27,639 bases of DNA from Holtiella tumoricola (GCF_027857615.1 NZ_JAQIFT010000039.1:1-27639), one strand, 5' to 3'. Counted from the stretch's first letter, positions 7,655 to 13,091 are shown. The notes: a model not told the origin generated them from the sequence alone. Numbers and translations: made by a program.

Positions 7655-7687
7655 TTATAAAAGAGGAGGTTAATTATACCCTCCTCT
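7655..7687 (-). terminator. Convergent hairpin terminator
   Basis: AGAGGAGG at 7662-7669 pairs with CCTCCTCT at 7680-7687 (10-nt loop). Read on the minus strand the stem is followed by TTTATAA, a usable T-tract for the minus-strand gene that ends at 7696. On the plus strand the stem could also end the early operon stopping at 7637, although T-richness there is weaker. Confidence 0.6.
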
Positions 7688-7695
7688 CGGCTAGA

Positions 7696-7980
7696 TTAAT
7701 TTTTAGGAAAAGTTATTTTGTATTCTTTTGTTATAGGACTGATATCAGTAACAATTACAGTGCTGATAAAGTTATAAGATTTTAATAATTTTTGTATTTC
7801 TATAACTTTAGTCTTCATTAAATCTACGTCTAATGTCTTAGAAATTTTAATAACACATGGATCTTGGTCGAAGTTGATGTAAAAATCATTTCCATTGCCT
7901 ACATATGTAGAACAATCCATATGTTCATGTATAGAGAATGAAATACTGTATAGCTTATTTTTTAATTCGGTAAAGTCCAT
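7696..7980 (-). CDS. Unknown accessory protein, 94 aa
   Basis: Minus-strand gene with its own signals: AAAGGGG lies 7-8 nt before the ATG, and a consensus-like promoter stands at 8011-8039. The protein begins with a helix (DFTELKNKLYSISFSI), has a His/Cys segment (HEHMDCSTYVGNGNDFYINF), then an alternation of strand and helix. It is probably a small cytoplasmic alpha/beta protein. No family is recognised. Reversed orientation and an independent promoter make it moron-like, expressed separately from the phage operons. Confidence 0.7.
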   Translation of the reverse strand: MDFTELKNKLYSISFSIHEHMDCSTYVGNGNDFYINFDQDPCVIKISKTLDVDLMKTKVIEIQKLLKSYNFISTVIVTDISPITKEYKITFPKN

Positions 7981-8010
7981 AAAAAAACCCCTTTATAATT
8001 TGTATAAAAT

Positions 8011-8039
8011 ATTATAACAAATAGTAATGCGAATAACAA
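8011..8039 (-). promoter_or_regulatory. Sigma-A-type promoter for the 94-aa accessory gene
   Basis: On the minus strand, TTGTTA (8039-8034) is followed by exactly 17 nt and then a perfect TATAAT (8016-8011). The transcript would start about 20-25 nt before the AAAGGGG ribosome binding site of the gene ending at 7980. This is the clearest promoter in the window. Confidence 0.75.
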
Positions 8040-8078
8040 TTGAATCTAACGTATAAGTAATAAAATAATTCTTTTAGT

Positions 8079-8125
8079 CTATTTCACTAATAAGGCTTAC
8101 ATGAGAAACCTTATTAGTGAAATAG
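8079..8125. repeat. 17-bp perfect inverted repeat at the end of the 83-aa gene
   Basis: Positions 8079-8095 and 8109-8125 are perfectly complementary (arms CTATTTCACTAATAAGG and its reverse complement) with a 13-nt loop. The right arm encodes the last residues of the minus-strand membrane protein and its stop codon lies in the loop edge. There is no T-run beyond it, so it is more likely a 3'-end stabiliser or Rho-independent site of poor quality, or a protein-binding dyad. Confidence 0.75.
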
Positions 8126-8348
8126 TAGCAACTACGAACCAACTACATGCACAAAAAAATTTTTCTCTAATAGCTTCATTCTGCGTATAAGCACTGTATG
8201 AAAGTAGCGCATATACAACAGAGGCACTATATGTAACTAATGAATACCAAAGGTCTATATCAAGATCTAAGAAGAATAACACATAAATATTTAATATTAC
8301 AATAAGAGTTAAACAACTGTAAAAAAACATAGTAAATTTTTTATACAA
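8097..8348 (-). CDS. Small membrane protein with three predicted helices, 83 aa
   Basis: The start is TTG at 8348, 11 nt after AAGGAGG (8366-8360); the next ATG would be too far away. Three hydrophobic segments are visible: residues about 7-27 (FFYSCLTLIVILNIYVLFFL), 33-52 (LWYSLVTYSASVVYALLSYS) and 62-82 (FFCACSWFVVATISLIRFLM). The short connecting loops carry most charge. Such small membrane proteins in phage accessory positions sometimes act in superinfection exclusion, but nothing here proves that. Its 3' end overlaps a long inverted repeat. Confidence 0.65.
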   Translation of the reverse strand: MYKKFTMFFYSCLTLIVILNIYVLFFLDLDIDLWYSLVTYSASVVYALLSYSAYTQNEAIREKFFCACSWFVVATISLIRFLM

Positions 8349-8379
8349 TAATAATACAACCTCCTTTTTATATATTTAT

Positions 8380-8407
8380 ATTTAAGCATAAAAAAAGGGA
8401 AGTTCAA
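8380..8407 (-). promoter_or_regulatory. Weak candidate promoter for the 83-aa membrane protein gene
   Basis: On the minus strand TTGAAC (8407-8402) is followed after 16 nt by TTAAAT (8385-8380), in front of the AAGGAGG of the gene. The -10 match is only 4 of 6, in a very AT-rich stretch. Confidence 0.35.
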
Positions 8408-8474
8408 ACACAATAAAATAGTTTTCCTGAAAGGATGAGATGGGACGTAGTTGATCTTAGAAAGCATTTTGATA

Positions 8475-8533
8475 GATTATAAAAGAGCTTAAGAGTGATA
8501 AACTTACCTAACCATCACTCTTAAGTAAGTTTA
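8475..8533 (-). terminator. Terminator hairpin after the secreted-protein gene, with a competing stem
   Basis: CTTAAGAGTGAT at 8488-8499 pairs with its reverse complement at 8514-8525 (12 bp, 14-nt loop). On the minus strand the stem is followed by CTCTTTTATAAT, a moderate T-tract, placing it as terminator of the gene ending at 8534. A second stem, 8499-8507 with 8525-8533 (9 bp), uses bases from the loop and cannot form fully at the same time. Confidence 0.65.
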
Positions 8534-9025
8534 TTAGTATGAAAGAAGATTTCTAAGGCCTACAAGTGTCTCCGTTGCATTTACCCTAAGCCTAAAAAAT
8601 TCCTGTAAAATTAAAAATTGTTCTAAGTTAGTTGTTGCATCTGATAATAAATCAATTTGATATAAGGAGTTTTTTACAAGGTTCAAAGCATTTTGGACAA
8701 GCAAGGTATCACTATTTTGAGAACTAATACTAGGGAGAGTTGATAAATATTCTAGAATTTCTTTGTTAAGAATTTCAATGCTACTATTAATATGATTAAT
8801 CTCAGTTATCCTATTTGACTTATCTTTAGAGCATTCTTTAAAAGTTGATTGAGCTAGTGTAAAAACTTGATTTTGAAGCAATTGTATATCATCAATAAAT
8901 CTTTGAATAATTTTATCATGTGAAGAAGTATCTGTGGTAGATGCGATTAGTGAAGATGAAGCAAATATAAGAGCAGTGGTTAAGAGCAAGGGGATGAAAG
9001 CCTTGTGTGAGAAATATCTTTTCAT
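8534..9025 (-). CDS. Secreted, mostly helical accessory protein, 163 aa
   Basis: The ATG at 9025 is chosen over one four codons upstream because GAGG (9035-9032) is 6 nt before it and the signal peptide then starts normally with MKRYF. Residues 1-28 are a typical Sec signal: Lys/Arg start, hydrophobic IPLLLTTALIFASSSLIA, with likely cleavage near residue 28. No lipobox cysteine is present. The mature part is about 135 aa, helical, with repeated Leu/Ile/Asn spacing and one Cys. It has no membrane anchor or enzyme motif. Its location in a phage accessory slot makes it a possible lysogenic-conversion product exported by the host. Confidence 0.7.
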   Translation of the reverse strand: MKRYFSHKAFIPLLLTTALIFASSSLIASTTDTSSHDKIIQRFIDDIQLLQNQVFTLAQSTFKECSKDKSNRITEINHINSSIEILNKEILEYLSTLPSISSQNSDTLLVQNALNLVKNSLYQIDLLSDATTNLEQFLILQEFFRLRVNATETLVGLRNLLSY

Positions 9026-9124
9026 TTGGCACCTCAAAAAATTATTTATTATTTAAGTTAACCCGTTTAATTAATAATATGCATACAATTATAAGTCATA
9101 AAATTAGTTTTTGGGAGGCAAAGC

Positions 9125-9367
9125 ATGGAACTGGTAGTAGGAATAATAGCTGTGATAGGAACAATTGCACTTATGCCAGTAATATTCTTAGTAGGCATGT
9201 TGGCAGTGGTAGTTGTACTTGGAATTATTATGATGCCATTTGCCTGGATCATAGGTGTTACTGAAACTATTAAAGCAAAGAAAGAAATAGCTAGAAAGAG
9301 AAAAGCATTTGAAGAAATGAAAAAGAGAGTTGGAGAAGTTAATAAGAATTTTAGCCAGCGGATGTAA
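9125..9367 (+). CDS. Small membrane protein with a basic cytoplasmic tail, 80 aa
   Basis: GGGAGG at 9113-9118 is 6 nt before the ATG. Residues 2-45 are almost wholly hydrophobic (VVGIIAVIGTIALMPVIFLV, then VVVVLGIIMMPFAWIIGV), long enough for two membrane helices or one long hairpin. Residues 50-80 are a charged, helical, Lys/Arg/Glu-rich tail. A holin or small membrane effector is conceivable on shape, but holins usually lie at the end of the late operon. It is transcribed away from the secreted-protein gene, so regulatory sequences of both must share 9026-9112. Confidence 0.7.
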   Translation: MELVVGIIAVIGTIALMPVIFLVGMLAVVVVLGIIMMPFAWIIGVTETIKAKKEIARKRKAFEEMKKRVGEVNKNFSQRM

Positions 9368-9395
9368 TAAAAAATGTTTTTGGGAGGTGTAATTT

Positions 9396-9578
9396 ATATT
9401 AGATGGATTTGTAGGAGTGTTGCTAGTAGCGTGGATTTTAACATGGTTTGATGTGGATATTATGATGCTAGAAGTAATCCAGCCTTTTATGAATATAGAA
9501 TTAACAACAAGTCATTATTACATATTGATAGCAATGATTGGACTGGTTGGAGGAGCGTTTAGTAACAGTAGTAAATAA
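9396..9578 (+). CDS. Two-helix membrane peptide, 60 aa, apparent ATA start
   Basis: This gene has no ATG, GTG or TTG at the expected place. GGGAGG at 9382-9387 is followed after 8 nt by ATA (9396), then an open frame to TAA at 9576-9578. The first ordinary start in frame is GTG at 9417, 29 nt from that site. An in-frame TAA at 9390-9392 excludes an upstream start. The product has two membrane helices: residues 2-18 (LDGFVGVLLVAWILTWF) and 40-56 (HYYILIAMIGLVGGAF), with an acidic loop and NSSK end. It forms a pair with the preceding membrane protein; function unknown. Confidence 0.5.
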   Translation: MLDGFVGVLLVAWILTWFDVDIMMLEVIQPFMNIELTTSHYYILIAMIGLVGGAFSNSSK

Positions 9579-9592
9579 AGAATGTTTTTGAG

Positions 9593-9623
9593 CAAAAAAA
9601 TACTCCCTTGGCGGTAGGAGTAT
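9593..9623 (-). terminator. Minus-strand intrinsic terminator
   Basis: ATACTCC at 9600-9606 pairs with GGAGTAT at 9617-9623 around a 10-nt loop. The stem is preceded on the plus strand by seven A residues, so on the minus strand it is followed by TTTTTTT: a textbook intrinsic terminator for a transcript coming from higher coordinates. On the plus strand, ACTTGTTCTTT after the stem may also give weak termination after the membrane protein pair. Confidence 0.65.
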
Positions 9624-9679
9624 ACTTGTTCTTTATATGGCTGAAAGATGGAAAATATCATAAGTGCCAAGGGAATATT
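9599..9679 (+). repeat. 14-bp long-range stem competing with the 9600-9623 hairpin
   Basis: AATACTCCCTTGGC (9599-9612) is the reverse complement of GCCAAGGGAATATT (9666-9679) except for one mismatch. It shares its left arm with the short hairpin at 9600-9623, so only one can form. The geometry is like that of an attenuator or a multi-stem RNA. Confidence 0.55.
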
Positions 9680-9711
9680 CTATTAAGATAGGTTACTGAT
9701 TACTGATAACT

Positions 9712-9744
9712 TCTCCTATAAAGATTAAAGGAATATATGGGAGA
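9712..9744 (+). repeat. 9-bp hairpin in the gene-free region
   Basis: TCTCCTATA (9712-9720) pairs with TATGGGAGA (9736-9744), with one G-U pair and a 15-nt loop. It follows closely on the long-range stem ending at 9679 and may be part of the same folded transcript. Confidence 0.4.
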
Positions 9745-9831
9745 GATTAAATAGATAATTTGAAAAATAAATATTATATAATAGTAATTATAAGATAATA
9801 TTTTATAATAAGAGATAAAATTTTATTTTAC

Positions 9832-9876
9832 TATGTATAGGATAGCATAGGAAGGATCAAGTTCTTTTGGCTATCC
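9832..9876 (+). ncRNA. Stem-loop repeat, copy A, of a candidate structured RNA
   Basis: TATGTATA (9832-9839) is followed directly by a stem GGATAGC (9840-9846) / GCTATCC (9870-9876) around a 23-nt loop. An inner stem GGAAG/CTTTT can form in that loop. Copy B at 9981-10025 has the same leader, the same loop length and a stem changed at two positions on both sides. Strand is assumed; a stem reads equally on the minus strand. Confidence 0.5.
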
Positions 9877-9980
9877 TAATTGAATTAATCATATGGGGTA
9901 TGAGTAAGGTATGTTACCAAATCAATAATAGTATGTGTAGAGCTTAGAAAATTTATGTATAAAATAAAAATTGATTTTGA

Positions 9981-10025
9981 TATGTATAGAGTAGCTATGA
10001 GGGAGTCGACAACTCAAGGCTACTC
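9981..10025 (+). ncRNA. Stem-loop repeat, copy B, of a candidate structured RNA
   Basis: TATGTATA (9981-9988) leads directly into GAGTAGC (9989-9995) / GCTACTC (10019-10025) with a 23-nt loop. Relative to copy A, stem position 2 changes G-C to A-T and position 3 changes A-T to G-C, so pairing is kept while sequence changes. The loop keeps a short inner stem in the same register (GGG with CTC) and the shared TC in its middle. The copies are 149 nt apart. Confidence 0.5.
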
Positions 10026-10121
10026 TAGTAAATCATTCAGCAGTAAATGTGAAATACAGTAATTATTATGGTCAAATACGTTAAATATATGTATTACATA
10101 AAAATTAACTTTAACTGGGCA

Positions 10122-10169
10122 AAAAAATAAGCACTAACTTGAGCTAGTGCTTCCCAAATCGGGAGGGAA
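10122..10169 (-). terminator. Minus-strand intrinsic terminator with overlapping second stem
   Basis: AAGCACTA at 10129-10136 and TAGTGCTT at 10145-10152 form an 8-bp stem with an 8-nt loop. A run of A residues lies before it on the plus strand, so the minus-strand transcript would end in TTATTTTTTT: a strong terminator. A second stem, TTCCC (10151-10155) with GGGAA (10165-10169), shares two bases with it. No minus-strand protein gene is visible upstream. Confidence 0.65.
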
Positions 10170-10279
10170 ATGTTGAAACAATATGTATTAATCATGTCAA
10201 AATAATAATAACATAAAAGAAAATGAAAATCAATATCATTTTTAAAAATTAGTTCAAAATTTCTTTTAGGAGGGATATT

Positions 10280-10729
10280 TTGCAAGATATTAGACTGATA
10301 GAAGAAAAATTAAAATCATATAAGTTATTAAAAGTAGAAGTTGATAACCTTGAAATTGATTTGGAAGGTTATAGACCTAGTTATGGCTCAGGAGCTACAG
10401 AAGTATATGCAGGAGGGAATAAAAATAATAATCCTATACCAGGGAGAAGTACAGCACGATGTGCAACCAGCCTAATAGAAGATACATTAATGGGACGTAC
10501 GCAAGACTTAGATGAAAAGTATTTTAGGCTATTAGAGTGTAGGCGCCTAATTAAAAAGATAGATAACATACTGGAAACGTTATCTGACAGGGATAGGAAG
10601 CTAATAGAAGGCTTTTATATTAAGAGTACAACTCTTTTAGAGCTGTCTCTTGAGCTAAATATGAATCCTGACTATTTAAGTGCATTAAAGAGAAGTATAT
10701 TAGAAAAATATTTCTATACTTTATCTTAG
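10280..10729 (+). CDS. Phage late transcription regulator, sigma region 4-like (RinA/ArpU-type position)
   Basis: Regulators of this kind switch on packaging and structural genes. Start is TTG at 10280, 5 nt after GGAGGG (10269-10274). Residues 1-30 are a helical segment, residues 35-65 an unusual Gly/Asn/Pro-rich stretch with ATSLIEDTLM, and residues 100-148 look like a sigma-70 region 4 helix-turn-helix: LETLSDRDRKLIEGFYIK, then TTLLELSLELNMNPDYLSAL. Length (149 aa) and position directly before a promoter-like region and terS match ArpU/RinA-type proteins, although sequence similarity to either cannot be tested here. Confidence 0.65.
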   Translation: MQDIRLIEEKLKSYKLLKVEVDNLEIDLEGYRPSYGSGATEVYAGGNKNNNPIPGRSTARCATSLIEDTLMGRTQDLDEKYFRLLECRRLIKKIDNILETLSDRDRKLIEGFYIKSTTLLELSLELNMNPDYLSALKRSILEKYFYTLS

Positions 10730-10736
10730 ACTTATT

Positions 10737-10750
10737 TAAGAATATTCTTA
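10737..10750. promoter_or_regulatory. 14-bp perfect palindrome, candidate operator
   Basis: TAAGAATATTCTTA is a perfect palindrome 8 nt after the late regulator stop. It is flanked by two copies of CTTAGAC (10725-10731, overlapping the gene end, and 10747-10753). It lies 11 nt before a candidate promoter, so it is a natural place for a regulator to bind. Confidence 0.5.
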
Positions 10751-10760
10751 GACATAACTA

Positions 10761-10789
10761 ATAACAGCATATGGTAAATGTGATAGAAT
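10761..10789 (+). promoter_or_regulatory. Candidate late promoter
   Basis: ATAACA (10761-10766), a 17-nt spacer, then TAGAAT (10784-10789) preceded by TGA, giving an extended -10 (TGNTAGAAT). The -35 is weak, which would suit a promoter needing an activator such as the neighbouring regulator bound at the palindrome just upstream. Confidence 0.4.
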
Positions 10790-10907
10790 GATATTAAGTA
10801 AAAGACTAGTTGAGGATTTAAGTGTTAATTGTATTTTATGCATATTGTGTAATGAATAGCTAGTGTTTTATATAAATGGTAAATCTGTCTTTCATAAGTT
10901 GAAGGAC

Positions 10908-10951
10908 AAGCATCATCGCCCGCAGAATTTTGTGGTCTATGATGCTTTTTT
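10908..10951 (+). terminator. Intrinsic terminator before terS
   Basis: AAGCATCAT (10908-10916) pairs with ATGATGCTT (10939-10947); inside, CCGCA pairs with TGTGG. The stem is followed by TTTTTTATTTT. It stands between the regulator region and the terS ribosome binding site, so late genes would need read-through or antitermination. Confidence 0.75.
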
Positions 10952-10975
10952 ATTTTAGGAGGTGGCATTAAAGGA

Positions 10976-11806
10976 ATGGCTAGAGCAAGAAGCCCTAACA
11001 GAGATAAGGCGTATAAGTTATGGTTGGACTCTGGTAAAACTAAGTTACTTAAAGATATTGCAGTAGAATTGAATGTATCAGAAACTCAAATCAGAAGGTG
11101 GAAGAACCAGGATAGATGGGAAGAGTCCAAAAGTAACGTTACTAATCAAATCAAAAGTAACGTTACTAATGAAAAGAAGTTAATTGTAAAGCATGAAATG
11201 GAAGAGATAGAGAGTAGTGGATTAACAGATAAGCAAAAACTCTTTTGTCTTTACTACATTCAAGAGAATTTTAATAAGACTAAGGCATACATGAAAGCAT
11301 ACGAATGCAATTATGAAACAGCTAGAAGATGTGGCTCTAGGATGTTGACAAATGTTGACATTAAACAAGAAGTAGCTAGGGTGACAGAAGAAGTTTTAGA
11401 AGAGGCTGTTATCAATACTAAGTTATTAGCTAAAAAGATTGTTGACCAATACATAAGTATTGCTTTTGCAGATATAACAGACTATGTAAAGTTTGGTAGG
11501 AAAGATATAGAAGTAGGTAAGACAGATGATGGTGAGCCTATAACTGTTGAGGTAAACTATACAGAGTTTAGAGATTACCAAGAGGTTGATGGTAGTTTAA
11601 TTAGTGAGATTAAACAAGGTAAAGATGGTATATCTGTAAAGCTTCATGACAAGATGAAGGCCATGGAATGGCTTGCTGATAGGATGGATCTATTACCAGA
11701 AGTGACTAAAAGAAAACTTGAACTAGAGCAAGAGAAGATAAATAAACATCAAATAGATTTAAGCCAACAAGTTGTATTTACAGGAGATGAAGAGCTTGAA
11801 GATTAA
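10976..11806 (+). CDS. terS: Terminase small subunit
   Basis: TerS recognises phage DNA and directs the large subunit to packaging. Residues 1-48 match the N-terminal small-subunit domain with a helix-turn-helix (SPNRDKAYKLWLDSGKTKLL then IAVELNVSETQIRRWKNQDRW). Residues 80-230 match Terminase_2 (LTDKQKLFCLYYIQENFNKT, YMKAYECNYETARRCGSRML, the conserved IAFADITDYVKFG). The linker at 50-66 contains a repeated KSNVTN encoded by duplicated palindromes. AGGAGG at 10957-10962 is 13 nt from ATG 10976, longer than usual; an in-frame ATT at 10967 is closer. Overlaps the TerL gene by 11 nt. Confidence 0.9.
   Translation: MARARSPNRDKAYKLWLDSGKTKLLKDIAVELNVSETQIRRWKNQDRWEESKSNVTNQIKSNVTNEKKLIVKHEMEEIESSGLTDKQKLFCLYYIQENFNKTKAYMKAYECNYETARRCGSRMLTNVDIKQEVARVTEEVLEEAVINTKLLAKKIVDQYISIAFADITDYVKFGRKDIEVGKTDDGEPITVEVNYTEFRDYQEVDGSLISEIKQGKDGISVKLHDKMKAMEWLADRMDLLPEVTKRKLELEQEKINKHQIDLSQQVVFTGDEELED
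11128..11170 (+). repeat. Duplicated 12-bp palindrome inside terS
   Basis: A 19-nt sequence occurs exactly twice, at 11128-11146 and 11152-11170 (period 24 nt). Each copy contains AGTAACGTTACT, a perfect 12-bp palindrome (11132-11143 and 11156-11167). They encode the two KSNVTN units of the TerS linker and could be the sequence recognised during packaging. Confidence 0.85.
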
Positions 11807-13043
11807 AGTACATCTATCTGAAAAGATTGGTAAAGGTTATGGCACCTTTTGGAGATTTAAAGGGCGATATAGAGTGGTCAAAGGCTCACGTGGTTCTAAA
11901 AAATCAACTACTATAGCGCAATGGATTATTTACAATATGATGAAGTATCCTTTAGCCAATACCTTAGTTGTAAGACGGGTATTTAACACTCATAAGGATT
12001 CTACCTGGACACAGCTTAAATGGGCTGCTAATAACCTAAAAGTATCTCATTTATGGAAGTTTAGTAAGTCACCACTTGAAGCTACTTATCTCCCAACAGG
12101 ACAGAAGATATTGTTTAGAGGGCTAGATGACCCTATGTCTATTACATCTATTACTGTAGGTATCGGTTATTTATGTTGGGCTTGGTTTGAAGAAGCATAT
12201 CAAGTAATGGATGAGGACGCATTCAATAAAATAGATATGTCTATTCGAGGTAAATTACCAGAAGGATATTTTAAACAGATAACGCTTTCGTTTAACCCAT
12301 GGAGTGAGAAACATTGGTTAAAGAAGCGTTTTTTTGATGTAGAAGACGATGACATATTGGCTATTACAACGACTTACAAATGCAATGAATGGCTTGGAGA
12401 AGACGATTTAAAAGTCTTTGAGAAGATGAAGCGTGACCACCCTAAACGCTACAAAGTAGAGGGAGAGGGTGAGTGGGGTATTGCAGAAGGTACTGTTTAT
12501 GACTATACAGTTAAAGATTTCAAGGTTGAGGAACTTTTAAAGAAAAAAACAACAAGAGCAGTCTTTGGTTTAGACTTTGGTTATATTAATGATCCATCGG
12601 CTTTAATAGCAGCTATTATTGATGAGGACGAAGATAACAAGGCTATTTATGTCTTTGATGAGCATTATGAAAGAGGTATGAAAGGCCCAGCTCTAGCCAA
12701 GATGATTAAGTATAAAGGTTATGCCAAAGAACGGATTATAGCTGATTCAGCAGAAGGACGACTCATAGATGAATTAAAAGATTATGGGATTTACAGGGTA
12801 GAGCCTTGCGAAAAAGGTCCTGACAGCGTGCTTTATGGTATTCAGTTAGTGCAGCAGTACAAAATCTACGTACTTCCATCTTGTCATTGGACACAAGTAG
12901 AGCTTGATAATTACATCTGGGATACTAAAGATGGGGCCATTTTAAATAAGCCAATAGATGATTGGAACCATTTACTAGATGCTTTAAGATATGCAGTTAT
13001 GGCGAAAGATAAACGAGGATTTGTTGGTGCAATTTCTATTTAG
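11796..13043 (+). CDS. terL: Terminase large subunit (ATPase and nuclease)
   Basis: TerL drives DNA into the prohead and cuts it. The open frame extends upstream to 11772, but TTG 11796 is 9 nt after AGGAG (11782-11786) and gives a family-like start (LSEKIGKGYGTFWRFKGRY); an ATG at 11787 would touch that site. Walker A is at residues 29-38 (KGSRGSKKST), a Walker B-like segment follows in LCWAWFEEA, and the nuclease acids are GLDFGYINDPSA (about 258), IADSAE and DWNHLLDALRY (about 388). It belongs to the Terminase_3 type. The overlap with terS implies coupled translation. Confidence 0.93.
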   Translation: MKIKVHLSEKIGKGYGTFWRFKGRYRVVKGSRGSKKSTTIAQWIIYNMMKYPLANTLVVRRVFNTHKDSTWTQLKWAANNLKVSHLWKFSKSPLEATYLPTGQKILFRGLDDPMSITSITVGIGYLCWAWFEEAYQVMDEDAFNKIDMSIRGKLPEGYFKQITLSFNPWSEKHWLKKRFFDVEDDDILAITTTYKCNEWLGEDDLKVFEKMKRDHPKRYKVEGEGEWGIAEGTVYDYTVKDFKVEELLKKKTTRAVFGLDFGYINDPSALIAAIIDEDEDNKAIYVFDEHYERGMKGPALAKMIKYKGYAKERIIADSAEGRLIDELKDYGIYRVEPCEKGPDSVLYGIQLVQQYKIYVLPSCHWTQVELDNYIWDTKDGAILNKPIDDWNHLLDALRYAVMAKDKRGFVGAISI

Positions 13044-13055
13044 GAAGAGCAAATT

Positions 13056-13091
13056 ACCACAGATAACATTTTATTATTTGTGGTGGTTTTT
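13056..13091 (+). terminator. Intrinsic terminator between terL and portal
   Basis: ACCACAGATAA (13056-13066) pairs with TTATTTGTGGT (13074-13084) with one G-U pair and a 7-nt loop, followed by GGTTTTT. It sits 13 nt after the terL stop and more than 100 nt before the portal gene. It would reduce transcription of the structural genes unless read through. A TTGACG follows at 13090-13095, but no good -10 element is placed 16-18 nt from it. Confidence 0.6.

Larger units (their letters stand above)
9579..10279. other. 700-nt region without protein genes, rich in RNA structure
   Basis: No convincing open reading frame lies here on either strand; the only candidate, a minus-strand 63-codon frame at 10094-10285, runs through a terminator hairpin. 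The region is extremely AT-rich but contains at least five hairpins: 9600-9623, 9712-9744, 9840-9876, 9989-10025 and 10129-10152. It separates the membrane protein pair from the late regulator and probably holds regulatory RNA, one or more promoters and possibly control sites for late transcription. Confidence 0.7.

Noticed and set aside
9026..9112. Specific divergent promoters between the secreted-protein gene and the membrane protein gene
   Set aside because: Several AT-rich hexamers resemble -10 elements but none has a convincing -35 at the proper distance, so none is annotated.
9067..9252. Minus-strand Ile/Thr-rich reading frame
   Set aside because: Antisense shadow of the hydrophobic segment of the 80-aa membrane protein.
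9007..9264. Plus-strand reading frame overlapping both the secreted-protein start and the small membrane gene
   Set aside because: No ribosome binding site, unlikely composition, and it overlaps two better supported genes.
10172..10200. Minus-strand TTGACA at 10200-10195 as promoter for an antisense RNA
   Set aside because: No acceptable -10 element is found 16-18 nt downstream.
10094..10285. Minus-strand 63-codon reading frame
   Set aside because: It runs through the strong minus-strand terminator at 10129-10152, starts in the region of the late regulator's ribosome binding site and has no ribosome binding site of its own.
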